From NCBI RefSeq assembly GCF_024139115.2, contig NC_085141.1, positions 247,550,096 through 247,614,095 on the forward strand: DNA of 64,000 nucleotides, read 5' to 3'. Of the stretch, positions 1 through 10,887 are shown in pieces. The DNA comes from Armigeres subalbatus. Taxonomy: Eukaryota > Arthropoda > Insecta > Diptera > Culicidae. The number at the start of each line of letters is the position of its first letter. Position 1 is the first letter of the stretch. Both the position numbers and the translations under genes were made by a program. A model generated the notes under the pieces. The model searched no databases, had not been told where the DNA came from, and saw only the letters and a program-made list of their open reading frames with translations.

Positions 1-1319
1 AAATTGATATTGACAATATCATCGATATTCAAACCCAACGAACCACCCTGGCAGTCTGGAAGCATCTCTCCATCTGTTATGATTCCCACTCGTGCATAGC
101 CGGGAGGGTGCACAACAGCAGCGCAAATGTAACTTAATTTTCCTCCAGGATGGCAACTTTTAGCACGAGAACGAACGGTAGCACGAATGGTATAAAAACA
201 CATCCATACGAACCCCCCGGAGTACAACCCATAAAACGTTAAAAACGGGGACGGGCGAGTGCAAAAAGTCCTTGAGAATGGAAAATCCTAATTTGCATGA
301 ACATTATCAGCAGCGTTTTGCTGGATATGATTTACGATCACGATCGTCAGCGCCGTCGCTGATGGTTTTTGCATCTCAAAAGAAATCAACACTCTTGAAT
401 ATTGTCAACTAACTTTGATAAAGTGTTCGAGGCTGGCATTTCAATTCATTTATCATCAACGTAAAAAGCATTTTTGGAATATTTCTCCCCCTCGGGATTG
501 CAAGCTGAGCCGAAAAAAAACACAAGAAATGATCAAATTATGCAGGTTTCCTGGCCATCCAATTGAAATGCTCACAAAGGACCCACATTCAATTCAACAA
601 AACATTCACGAGAAGAGGTGGGTTCCATCGGGCACTGCTCGCTCAAGTTGATTTTATCAATTACATATCTACAACAACAAGAGCAATAATAAACGTCGGC
701 CGTTCATCTAGTTCGGAGGGAATTATGTTTTTGGAAAGAAATATGATGAGGGTTGAAAAGTAGGTGAAAACGGAATGGGAAAATTTTAAGGATCAAAACA
801 AAACTGACGTCGTCGGTATGAGGAGGATGACGGTGCACTGCCACACCAAATGGAAGCGAAGTAAGGACGCACATATTGAGAGTGGGACACCCTCCCTCGG
901 ATGTACAGCTGCTGCTTAAACGATTTGGTGTGGTAATAATAATAACCGTAAAGAAATTATGATCCCCTGATGTTTAATACCTGGAAGCAATCCTCGAGGA
1001 GATTAGAATCTGAATCACAGCCGATGCAACTTAATGAAAACCAGAGCTGGTGTTTTCTGAGAAAAAACGAACAACTTTGGTGATTCATCAAACACGATTA
1101 CGTTCAAAAGTGTACCATTTGAATGCCGTTGATGTGCTTTATTTCGTTACAGATCTCATTGCACGTGAATATTCGTTTGTAACTTGTTTGATGGAATGGG
1201 AAGATGTACACTACAGTTGATATAATAGACAACAAACGGTGTATTTTAAATATTGTTTGAGATCTAAAAACGAATATGTCGAAAATATATTAGCAATAAT
1301 TCTCCGCATTTAGCAAAAC
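1..1319. other. Non-coding, apparently unique DNA
   Basis: No ORF here has coding character: the short open frames near 415-763 overlap in different frames and show no recognisable motif. No tandem or inverted repeat structure stands out. It reads as intergenic or intronic DNA between repeats. Confidence 0.5.
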
Positions 1320-1321
1320 TA

Positions 1322-1588
1322 CAGTAGACGTTCGATAACTGCAAGTCATTTAACTGCAATGCTTTTTAACTGCAATTCGATAGTTGCAACAGTTTTGCAG
1401 TTATCGGACCGCTAAACTTCAAACTGGTGTCAGACTCAATGACAGCTGCATTGCGCTGCACATTTAGATGCACTTTTATTGCATCTGACGTCGATTGACA
1501 ACCGTTTGACGTCTAGAATGCATTGCAGTTATCGAACGGCATTCGTTAACTGAAAAGTACACATTTTGCAGTTATCGAACGGCTACTG
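1322..1588. mobile_element. 267-bp MITE, TA target duplication
   Basis: Terminal inverted repeats of about 23 bp begin CAGTAG(A/C)CGTTCGATAAC and differ at one base near the outer end. The dinucleotide TA flanks both ends (1320-1321 and 1589-1590). The motif GCAGTTATCGAAC recurs inside. No coding capacity. TA duplication and TIR length fit a non-autonomous Tc1/mariner-type element; the superfamily is inferred from the duplication alone. Confidence 0.85.
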
Positions 1589-1676
1589 TAGTAACTATTC
1601 TTATTAAAGCTCTACGATTTTTCTAGAACCTGGGTCTACCTTCTCTATGTGCTTATTAGAATTTCAACGTTCAAAC

Positions 1677-1776
1677 ATTAGAGTTTCCCAAAGTGGTGGG
1701 TCGCGACTCCCCAGCTTTGTAAATCTTATGGAAGGGGGTTGCGACCCCCCCACTTTGGGAAGCTATGAATTAGAGT
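1677..1776. mobile_element. Very short hAT-like hairpin element
   Basis: Inverted arms reading TTCCCAAAGTGG lie about 50 bp apart, with GTCGCGAC-type sequence continuing the stem. ATTAGAGT occurs on both sides (1677-1684 and 1769-1776), as expected for an 8-bp hAT duplication. The right arm stops 7 bp short of its duplication, so the exact ends are uncertain. Non-coding. Confidence 0.5.
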
Positions 1777-1984
1777 CCTTTCTATACCTGTTATAGTATT
1801 CATTTGAGAGTTTCGTTTGCAGACATGAAGCATGTAATGTAATACAGATATAGCTTTTGACTAAATTTTCAAAATGATGGTTCTCAGTAGTCTTCCATCG
1901 CAATTTGGTTGTATTTTCTGCAATGGATCATAAATTTCCTAAAGTTTCTGGGGCATTGGTCATTACTTTGAAAATGGACATTGT

Positions 1985-2390
1985 TCAGGAGATATTGTTG
2001 GGAGTATTGGGGTAACCTCTCACCACGGAAAAATGGCCACTGCCTGACCGAGCCGGAAACACGACCTCTGACGTCTTAAACTTCATGATTTTACAAAACA
2101 AGTTCATATGTATATATAGAGGGTTTTTGGTCCATCTGGTCACATTTTGGGACACGCCGGCCGGCATGCTGGTTTCCTGGGGAAAGTGGCCTTTTTTATC
2201 GATTTTAAAACCTTGCAACGTACCAAATCTCACGATTTCCCAAACAAGTGCATAGAAATGTGTTCTGAGGGTATTTGGTTCATCTGGTCACATTCCGGAA
2301 CGCTCTGGAATGCTGGATCCTTGGGGGAAGAGGCCACTTTTGACGTTGGAACGTACTGGGAAGGTCAAATCAGAATCTAATGAATCGCGA
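1985..2390. repeat. Tandem dimer of a ~147-bp repeat
   Basis: The segment GGT(C/T)CATCTGGTCACAT occurs at 2129 and again at 2277. The flanking sequence is alignable around both (a CTGG-G-AAGTGGCC-type motif, then CGTACC and the CA(C/T)GATTT block). The copies are diverged by many substitutions. Non-coding in both frames examined. Confidence 0.7.
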
Positions 2391-2611
2391 CGAAATTTTC
2401 AGTACTAAAAGAGGAGACATTTCACAACAAACTGCTGTGCAGATAGACCGCTGTCAGTTGCATGAGATGTCAACAATCGTCAACAACACCAATGATTGTA
2501 GCTTGATAATTAAAAATATCCACAACAATAAAAAATAAATCCTGCTTTATTTTTAAATTCTGCTCAAGCTTTTCACGGTGAAATAAAAGACAAATTGTTG
2601 TTCTCCATGTA

Positions 2612-2827
2612 GGGGAACTGTTCCGATCTCCATCTCACTGTACTTATATCTATCTCATCGCTAAACAAAGAAATACGGCAACAAATTCGTCGCTTCTTTT
2701 TGTCAACAAGCGTGCTCACTGCTGAATAAAATCACAAAAGTAATAAACAAACCAAATTCCTTTCCATTGCTTTGTTTTTGATGTGATGGAAATAGGAGCT
2801 ATGAGATGAAGTGGCGAACCGTTCCCC
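2612..2827. mobile_element. 216-bp MITE, TA duplication, family member 1
   Basis: The ends read GGGGAAC(T/G)GTTC and its complement. TA flanks both sides (2610-2611 and 2828-2829). The interior carries ATCTCATCGCTAAACAAAG and GGAAATAGGAGCTATGAG blocks that recur in opposite orientation at 62,561-62,764, so this is a dispersed family. Non-autonomous; Tc1/mariner-like by duplication. Confidence 0.85.
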
Positions 2828-3032
2828 TAAGTAAAATCAAAATTGATCATGTAGATAAGTCATAAGTCAATTAGTCATATTTAATGAATATTCCCGAATA
2901 AAGTTGCATATTGGAGAAAGCTGAATTTGGATGTTTTATGATGTTAAGCTTTTTTAGATTTGACGTACGTTGCTCGGCGTTGGTGTTGGTGTTGGCTACG
3001 CTAAACATGAGCTCTTAGCATAGGCCTGGTGG

Positions 3033-4130
3033 GTGCAGTTGACCTCCACAAACGTCAAATCAGAGACTAGCCCACAAGCAGAAAAAACAGTGTTCGTCGA
3101 TCTACACCCATCTGGTGTTCTTGTGCTATCAATACCGTCAACAATGCCAAAGGATCTAATTATTTGCGTTTCATGCAAAGAGGAGGAAAAGGAGGAAAAA
3201 AAGTTATTGAGTGTGTTCAGTGCCAAAAGTGTGAGCATTTTATTTAAATGCCGCATCATTTTGGCACAGCCAGGGATCTGCGAAGCGGCCATGTTTTTGA
3301 TACCAGCATCAAAATCATCGATTAATTTAACACGAAGGCGTAATCATAGTCATCGAAAACCTCCCATTGAAAATATGTTTCAAATATCGTGATATTTTGG
3401 CGAAGTAGAGCGCTTGGTGCCGATCGAAATATGAAAATTTATTAAAGGCATCAATATTCTTGCTCAAACACACCTCGCGTTCATACTTTCGCACAAGTTC
3501 TCGAAAAATGGTGAAAAATATTTACGTCTATTTGGAAAAAATCAGTTCGGAACAATGGTTTGTTGACAAAATAGAATTGTCAGTGGGAAACTTAATTTCA
3601 ACCGAACAATGGGAAACTCAAAGATGTAGGCTATTGTCAAACGTAGTGGGTAGGATTGGGGGTGCCAGATACCTGGGCACAGCCGTTCGGAAGTTGGAAG
3701 AAAAGGAATAGTTTTGTTCGGCGGAATGTCAAGAACTCTTTCAACGATCTACTCGAAGTTCAACACCGGACTCACAAATGTTGAATGAACTAAAGGAAGC
3801 TCAACCTACACGGACAGATAAATCAACCCAAACTTTGAGTTCAATTTATGCACTGATGAGAATATTGCAGAAATATTGCAAATTTGGGTTATTGGCCCAG
3901 TGAAAACAACCCACTTTTGGATAGTTTTGATTTTCAGTTTACACGAGCGGAGATTCACGATATGTGGAGCACAATCGACAAAGTGTAAAACAGTGCCGTA
4001 AATGAACTGGAGATGGAAATAAGACGCTTGAACAGGAATGCGCTATCCAAAAATGCGATGCTGTTGCTTACGAATAAAAACGAAAACCCGAAACAAATCA
4101 TCGAAAGACTATCATTCGCTGGGGATTACA
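3033..4130 (+). pseudogene. Decayed ORF with zinc-finger-like cysteines, possibly LINE ORF1
   Basis: No intact gene, but three collinear coding-like pieces lie on the plus strand. Around 3150-3236 one frame gives CVSCKEEE and, after a frameshift, the adjacent frame gives ECVQCQKCEHF, a C-x2-C-x2-C-x2-H pattern. At 3460-3711 an 83-codon frame runs through ISTEQWETQRCRLL. Past its stop the reading continues with SAECQELF. At ~3960-4130 there is an acidic, helix-prone stretch. Zinc-finger plus coiled-coil content resembles ORF1 proteins of CR1/Jockey-type LINEs, but I cannot place it in a family. A short MITE-like insert (about 3808-3950) seems to interrupt it. Confidence 0.3.
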
Positions 4131-4139
4131 ATTTTCGCT

Positions 4140-4560
4140 TTAGGGTCATTTGGCCGAATGCCGACTGGTCGAATAGTTGAAATACGTTTCCTTATTAAGT
4201 GTGTGAAGTGAGTAGTGAGAAGTAAGAAGGGTTTGTAGTGGGAAGCAAGAAGTGAGAAATAATAAGTGAGATAGCGAATTGGCTACTGGCAATACGAATT
4301 GAGATTACCTTTAAATGAAGAATAAACAAAGAAGGATGAAGAAGGAATAAGTAAGAAGGAAGTAGAGAGAAGGAAGAAGGAAGCAAGAAAAAGGAAGAAG
4401 GAAGAAGAAGGACGACAGAAAGAAGACAGAAGAAGGAAGAAATAAGAAATAAGAAGGAAGAAAGAAGAAATAATAAGGAAGAAGGAAGAAGAAAAAAGGA
4501 AGAAGGAAGTAAGAAGAATTAAGAAGGAAGAATAAAGAAAAAGGAAGAAGGAACACGGAT
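4140..4560. repeat. GGCCGAATG terminus followed by purine-rich repeat
   Basis: At 4147-4172 are the motifs GGCCGAATG and GGTCGAATAG. Then comes GTGAAGTGAGTAGTGAGAAG and about 300 bp of degenerate GAAGAAGG purine repeat. The order (GGCC-type motif, AGTGAG-type linker, purine tract) matches the left arm at 21,001 and is mirrored at 9,660-9,760. Confidence 0.7.
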
Positions 4561-4848
4561 ACAAATTTCATCCATTTGAACCAAAAATATTCATGTTTAA
4601 ATAGATAACTATGTTTAAATCAAACATATTTTATTTAAAAACAAAATAAAATTCTTGTTTGTATTATGCATGCACTAGTGAGCAGCCCCTCGCTAGCTCT
4701 TACAGATGTAAACAAAAACTTGGAAGCTGTACCAAAGCAGCAAAGGAGTGGAAGCATATTTTTCCATGCTTCTAAATTGTTGATCAGGATGATTTTAGGT
4801 ACAAAATGGTAAGTAAATGAAACATGAAGGTGCGCAGCACGAACGTAG
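4561..4848. other. AT-rich non-coding gap
   Basis: Contains several ATGTTTAAA / TTTAAACAT-type words, like those at 8,270-8,460, and no supportable ORF. I see no terminal repeats that would define an element. Confidence 0.4.
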
Positions 4849-4936
4849 CACAGACAAACAGACGTAACACTGTTGAAATTCCCATCGTCCATGCTCTGAA
4901 CGGTCGTTTTAAATTTAATTGATTACTTGTTTCACA

Positions 4937-7735
4937 TAGAGGTGTGCGCCGCCGCCGACAGTTTTTGGCACGCCGCCGACAATTTTGCATTGCAACGCCG
5001 TTTAAAATTTGTCACGACGCTAAACTATGATTTTCAACGCCGATTTAAATTCGAAGAAGTCCACAGATGAGGAAGACACAATCCCCGTGTCAAAACGTTG
5101 GGTAAATAACACACTCGTTGTACTAAATGAAGACTGAGTAGCGGTATTTTTTTTACCAAAATATATATTACCGTGTTTTAGGATTTCCGTTGAAATAGAT
5201 TTTTTGAACGAAGAAGAGTCGTTTTACAGAAAGAATTTTGGACGAAATTCAAATGTTGTTTGGCCAAATATGGTATTTGACCGTACAAACAATTTAGCCG
5301 AGGCCCATCTACCCTAAAGTTATTTCGCCGAAAATGTAGTTTGGTCGAAAGGTACATATTGTCGAAAATTTCGTTCGGCCGAACAGTTCCTTTGGCTAAA
5401 AAATCCGTTGGCTGAATAGCTCTTTTGGCCAAAATAGTCATTTGACAGAAAGGGCAATTTGACCGAAATGGTAATCTTGTCTGATGTGTTTGATTGTTTT
5501 GTAGAAAGGACATTTTCGGCTAAATGATCTATTCGGCAAAACGACATTTTCGGCCAAACTATTATTTCGACCAAACGGCAGTTTCAGCCTACAGGGTTGC
5601 TAACAACTTTGCTGGCCAAATTACATTTTTGGTCAAACCATTTTCGACCCAACAATCATTTCGGACAAACGTTTACATAATTTCATCAAATGGAATTCGA
5701 CTTACCGCGTTATTCGGCCGGGCGACATTCGACGAGCCGAATGACTTTCGACCAAACAACAGGAAGGGCCGTTTGCCCGAAAGGTGTTTAGCCAAATAAA
5801 ACATTAGACCCATCTGGAAGTAAATGTCATTTAACGAAATGAATATATCGTTTAGTTAAATAGGACATTTGACCGAAAATACCGTTTGCCGAAAAGGTCC
5901 TTTGGCCGAAATGGCCATCTGGCTGAAAGGCTATTTAGTCATATGATGCATTCGGTCAAATGGCCCTTTCTGTCAAACGACCATTACGACCAAACGGCAT
6001 TTTCGGCCTCTTGACTCATTCGAGGAAACGAACATTTCGGCCAACAACCTGTTAAAAACAATGGTTTTTCCGGCCGATTATCGCTTTGGCTTAATGAATA
6101 TTTTCATCAAACCGTTTTTCTTTTCAACCGTTTCGCACGAAATGTCTTTCCGTCGAATGATTTTCAGCCAAACTACCCTTTCCCATTTTTTAGTAATTTT
6201 TTGAAGCATTTCCTATGAGCAAAACAAAGATTGTCGCGTAGAAATCCAAAAAAATTCGTTCAAAATTCCAAAAAACAGCTTTTCATTAAAATTTAAAAAA
6301 TCAATGATTAACTTCTGAAAGGTTTAGTGGAAATTCCGAAAAATTCTACGTGGCAATTTTGAAAAGTTTTCTATACACCCGGATAAATCTTGTACGACTG
6401 AACAACTTTTACGTTTGTTGCATAAAACAACGAGGACATTGTTGTTTCAATCTTCAAATTTGTTGTTTCAAAACTGATTCACTGCTTTATTCAAACGAGC
6501 TTCAATGTTTTTTTTCAATCCTGCATCGTATGACTTTAACAATAATATTTTCGTTCTTATGAGTTATGAGATACGGTGGATGACTCTCACTCGCCATGAA
6601 GCTAATTCGATTCTGTTGTAGTCACTTTTTTCTCTTTTGTTGATTTCATCATATTGTCGATAAAGTAGTTTCGCAGAAATAGTAAGTAAAGAAATAGAAG
6701 TAAAAATAACCATGAATATTGTTGTTCTTATCTATTATTTGCAGGGTTCGTACTTATTGTTTCGGTGAGACGATCAAGCGATTTTCGGGCCGAAGGACTT
6801 TTTTGGCAGTCTGTGGCGAGAAATATCTTTTTTTTCTCTAGAGCAGGCCTGGAGAATAAACGAAAATCGTGCCTACTGGAGGAAATTCTTTTTTTGGTTT
6901 ATCATTCTCTGCCGTCCCAAGCATAGTTGTCTCATGTCGTTTTTTGTTGATGGCCTTCTTGCTGCCCTGGTGGACAACAAAAGAGTTCATAAATGGATTT
7001 AAGAAATAGAAAGAATTGCTGGCAAGCCTAGCCATGATGTCTGATAGAGAAATAACTTGTCTGAGCAAATGCGACACCGCCAGCAGAAAGGGAATGGCAT
7101 CGTAAAAAACGACTTGAGACAACTATGCTTGACACGGCAGTTCTTACGCTTCACTAATTTTTCGCGAAAAATAAGACCGCAATGGGATTCGAACCTAGAA
7201 AACAAACAAAAATAGCACTGGGTTGCGCCCACTCTAGCCGTACCTCCACGTTGACCGCTTGTTAGGATAGGTAATTGTTCCATAAAGGCTACTCTTGTTT
7301 GCATTGGTCAAGGCAAGAAAAAGATAAAAGATGTGAGAAAGCAAGCAGGACCTAAGTTACTTTTTTCATGAGTTAATTTAAATATGGCAATCAACAAACC
7401 AATATGAAAGCTTTTGATTGCAGCACTCAAATTAATTCATAAAAAGAGAATACTTAAGTCCTTTTGAAAAGTTAAGCGAGAAATCAACTTTTCGCGGCTC
7501 GAATATTTCCTGATTTTCTCAAAATTGCACGCGGCGAACCCTTAATGAAAGGTACCGCCGCGCTTGCTGCACCCCGTTTACTTGATTCTTAGGAGTAAAT
7601 AGCATTGCGGTGTATCGTTTGGCGCGGCCGTACCTTTCGACAGTCATTCGCCGCGTGAAGTTTTGTGCAAGTGCCCATTTGGGAACATTACAAACGCCGC
7701 GCAGTGTATGATTTTCGGACAGGCGCACACCTCTA
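4937..7735. mobile_element. 2.8-kb non-autonomous hAT element
   Basis: TIRs read TAGAGGTGTGCGCC at the left and exactly its complement at the right. They are flanked by perfect 8-bp duplications GTTTCACA (4929-4936 and 7736-7743). TAGAG at the tip and 8-bp duplications are the hAT signature. No transposase ORF or ribonuclease-H motif is visible. The interior is mostly degenerate GGCCGAAA-type repeats (5,200-6,180), AT-rich DNA, and a GC-rich right flank rich in CGCGGCG words. It sits inside the MITE at 4849-8219, so it is younger than that element. Confidence 0.85.
5200..6180. repeat. Degenerate TTTCGGCCAAA-type tandem repeats
   Basis: About a kilobase of loosely tandem 15-18-bp units built on TTCGGCC, TTTGGCCGAA or TTCGACCAAA, first in one orientation then the other. 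This is the same motif family as the cleaner arrays at 51,711-52,745. Open frames across it simply translate the repeat. Confidence 0.7.
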
Positions 7736-8219
7736 GTTTCACATCTAGAGGCGCGCGCATCGTTTATCTTTCTATTTGACATCTCACACTAGCGCCGTCT
7801 GTTGACATTGTCGTACTAAACATTATTGCGCATAAGCCCCAAAATTTTATTCCCACCTTTGGGTTTCCGCGCCGAGCACTCAGCGCCAGACTCGGCGACA
7901 AGGAGATAGTGGTCAAGTTGGTACTCCTGATTTTTTGACAACTGATGTCGATTAGTTGAGTGAGTGCACCGGTGTCAAAAAATAGAGCTTTTGGCTGAAA
8001 ATTTAGTTGTCAAATTCACATTTTGACAAATTCACATTTTGATGTATGAGTGAATGAAATATGCAAATGCTCTATCACGGAAGCAGTCGCTGAAGACAAG
8101 TGTCAATGGTTTCAGTGACGAAACGAAAAGTTTCAATGCAAAAAGCAATATTTCGTTAAAGTAACTGGGCGATGAATTATTCAGGAAATTGTTCTAGCTG
8201 TTACGTCTGTTTGTCTGTG

Positions 8220-8495
8220 CTGGTAGTCTAATGCTGCCAGAATATGAATATTGGAAGAAATGATAGAGAAATATCATAATAAAACAATAATATCTATGTT
8301 TGCTTTAAACAATCCGCTGATTGAAACAACTGGAAATGTATATTTGATACAAACATAATTTATGTTTGTTTTGATAGCGACAATATGTTTGTTCATAAAC
8401 ATATTTATGTTTGATGCCAGAACAAACTGAAATTTTGTTTGATTTTACCTAGAATGTGTTTGAGTCTACTGTAAATTTTTCTGCGTGAAGCAGGA
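8220..8495. other. AT-rich non-coding gap with repeated ATGTTTG words
   Basis: Repeated ATGTTTG and CAAACAT words in both orientations make several weak inverted repeats. No coding signal and no duplication-bounded element. Confidence 0.4.
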
Positions 8496-9660
8496 GGATG
8501 GAAGAAGGAAGTAGGAAGTAGGGAGAAGGAAGAAGGAAGAAGAAAGAAGAAAGAAGGAAGAAGGAAGAAAGAAGAAGGAAGAAGGAAGAAGGAAGAAAGA
8601 AAGAAGAAGGAAGAAGGAAGAAGGAAGAAGGAAGAAGGAAGAAGGAAGAAGGAAGAAGGAAGAAGGAAGAAGGAAGAAGGAAGAAGGAAGAAGGAAGAAG
8701 GAAGAAGGAAGAAGGAAGAAGGAAGAAGGAAGAAGGAAGAAGGAAGAAGGAAGAAGGAAGAAGGAAGAAGGAAGAAGGAAGAATGGAGAAGGAAGAAGGA
8801 AGAAGGAAGAAAGAAGAAGAAAAAAGGAAGAGGAAGAAGGAAGAAGGAAGAAAGAAGGCAAAAGAAAGACAGACGATAGAAGAAGGAAGGAAGAAGGAAG
8901 TAGGAAGAAGAAATAATAAAGAAAGAAGAAAAAAGAAAGCAGAATGGAGAAGGAAGAATAAATAAGAAAGAAGGAAGAAAGAATCAAGAATAAGGAAGAA
9001 GGAAAAAGGAAGAAGGAAAAAGAAATAAAAAGAAGGAAGAAGGAAGAAGGAAGAAGGAAGAAGAAGTAACGAAGAAGGAAGATAGAAAAAGGAACAAGAA
9101 AGAAGAAAGAAGAGAGAAAGGAAAAGGAAGAAAGAAGAAAGGAGAAGGTAGAAGGAAGAAGCAAGAAGGAAGAAGGAAGAAGGAAGAAGGTAGAAGGAAG
9201 AAAAAAGAAGGAAGAAGGAAGAATGAAGAAGGTAGAAGGAAGAAAAAAGAAGTAAAATGAAATGAGAAAGGAGAAAGACGGAAAAAGGAAGAAAATGTGA
9301 GAAAGGAGAAAAAAGGAAGAAGGAATAAAGAAGGAAGAAGAAATGAGAAAGGAGAAAATCGGGAAAAAAGAATGAAGAAGGAAGAAGAGAAAAGAAAGAA
9401 GGAAGAAGAAATAAGAAAGATTTAGAGGTGAGCCAGCCTAGGGCTGAAAATCTCTCAAATAAAGACAAAAAATTAGGAAAGATGGAAGAAGGAAGAAGGG
9501 AGTAGGAAGAAGGAAGAAAGAAGAAGGACGGATGAAGAACTAGTAAGGCAGAAGGAAGAGAGGGAGAAGAGAGATGGGAGAAGGGTGAAGGGAGAAGGGA
9601 GAATGAAGAAAGAAGAAGGAAGAAGGACGAAGGACGGAGGAAGGACGAAGGAAGAAGTTC
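8496..9660. repeat. 1.2-kb GAAGAAGG purine satellite
   Basis: The plus strand is almost pure purine: perfect GAAGAAG(GAAGAAG)n between about 8,620 and 8,780, then increasingly degenerate. The long minus-strand frame (Phe/Leu/Ser-rich) and the Glu/Lys/Arg-rich plus-strand frame are translations of the repeat, not genes. A ~55-bp interruption at 9,420-9,475 is unrelated sequence. The right end passes through CACTTTTCACTTCTCATTAC into GGCC-type sequence. Confidence 0.9.
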
Positions 9661-9764
9661 TCTGTTCTCAGTTACCTTTTCTCTTTTCACTTTTCACTTC
9701 TCATTACTCACTATTCACTACTTGTAATCTGAGGTTTTAGCTTTTCGGCCATTCGGCACTTGAA

Positions 9765-10047
9765 TAGCCGTGTGGTAAGACGCGCGGCTACAAAGCAAGA
9801 CCATGCTGAGGGTGGCTGGGTTCGATTCCCGGTGCCGGTCTAGGCAATTTTCGGATTGGAAATTGTCTCGACTTCCCTGGGCATAAAAGTATCATCGTGT
9901 TAGCCTCATGATATACGAATGCAAAAATGGTAACCTGGCTTAGAAACCTCGCAGTTAATAACTGTGGAAGTGCTTAATGAACACTAAGCTGCGAGGCGGC
10001 TCTGTCCCAGTGTGGGGACGTAATGCCAATAAGAAGAAGAAGAAGAA
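9765..10047 (+). mobile_element. tRNA-derived SINE, Feilai-like (copy 1)
   Basis: The tRNA-related head carries an A-box-like TAGCCGTGTGGTAAGACGCG and a B box GGTTCGATTCC. A tRNA-unrelated body with GCATAAAAGTATCATCG follows, ending in a (GAA)n tail. Four alignable copies occur in this window. Feilai is the abundant tRNA-related SINE known from Aedes aegypti; family assignment is from recall of its layout. The head may lack its first few bases, and no clean target duplication is visible. Confidence 0.75.
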
Positions 10048-10500
10048 ATGGCCTGACACCCGATCTACCTGATGGAGCAATATTGGTTGTTAAAGCTCAA
10101 GGAATGTTGGGCAAAGAAAACAGCCTTCTGAATGATTCACCACCGTCGGTGTGTCGTCTGTCTCTTTCCGTTCTTCGGAAAATTGTGATTGTGTTAGTAC
10201 AACACCGGGCAATATCACAAACACTCATTAAAAAATACGGATTTATGTAGTGGTGTGTTGCCAACCTTCACCCCCCCCCCCTTTAACGCCTCTTTTCAAC
10301 TGAATTAAAGCGCAGCACGGAAACAACGGCAATAAAAATTATTTTCGACCATGATTCTGATGTGATTTGACACTCTCATGTTTGGAATCGTCGATGAGAT
10401 TTGAGAGTTTGAGATTTTACCAACACTGAATTCATTTATGCCCCTCATATTCATTTGAATGATTTAAAGCTTTATATTTGAGGTTATCACATATTTATTT
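10048..10500. other. Non-coding gap with poly-C tract
   Basis: GGCC-type residue (ATGGCCTGACACCCG) follows the SINE tail, then unremarkable AT-rich DNA with a C13 run near 10,269. The 75-codon frame at 10,023 starts in the SINE tail and is not credible. Confidence 0.4.
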
Positions 10501-10881
10501 TTATCCCACAAGGCGATATAATCAAAAGCTTTGTTTCAATAAGTTGGATATTCCGCCAAATCGGGCATATCGGGAGAGTACAAAACTCGTCTTAGGTGTT
10601 GGAGAGTGTCCAGAGGGACTGGAAGCCGAACTATCTAGTTGCATTCCTTGTACATCGAAACAAAAATGGATGGTTTCTGGTTTTGATGATTCGCCTCTTT
10701 TTCGTATCACACCATTTCGGCCAGGCCAAACAAAATTGAAATTTAGACAATCCTGCAGCTCGCGAACTTGCCTATAGAGTTCCATACCGTAAAAATTTAA
10801 TTCGTCTCTGAGGCTCAGGACATATCTAGATCGTAAATCATGCACAAGGCCTCTAAGGGCATGTATGAACCCCATGGGTTA
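10500..10881. repeat. Host tandem repeat, left part
   Basis: Contains GGACATATCTAGATCGTAA, a CATGCACAAGGCCTCTAAG block and GGGTTACTATTG. These recur after the inserted element at 13,035 and in further copies to about 13,720. It is the left portion of an old, diverged tandem repeat. Confidence 0.6.
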
Positions 10882-10887
10882 CTATTG

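Larger units (their letters stand above)
4849..8219. mobile_element. CACAGACAAACAGACG MITE, split by insertions
   Basis: The left end begins CACAGACAAACAGACG at 4849 and the right end closes with its complement at 8219. The left 88 bp and the sequence from 7744 align with the compact 262-bp family member at 44,287-44,548. This copy therefore was interrupted, first by the hAT element at 4937-7735 and probably again by a few hundred bp between about 7,830 and 8,170. No clear duplication survives at its outer ends. Confidence 0.75.

Noticed and set aside
5178..5799. ORFs of 84 to 111 codons inside the hAT element
   Set aside because: They run through TTCGGCC-type tandem units, give repeated Lys/Arg/Phe patterns and have no transposase motif.
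8449..9690. 413-residue Phe/Leu/Ser-rich membrane-like protein on the minus strand
   Set aside because: Antisense translation of the GAAGAAGG purine array.
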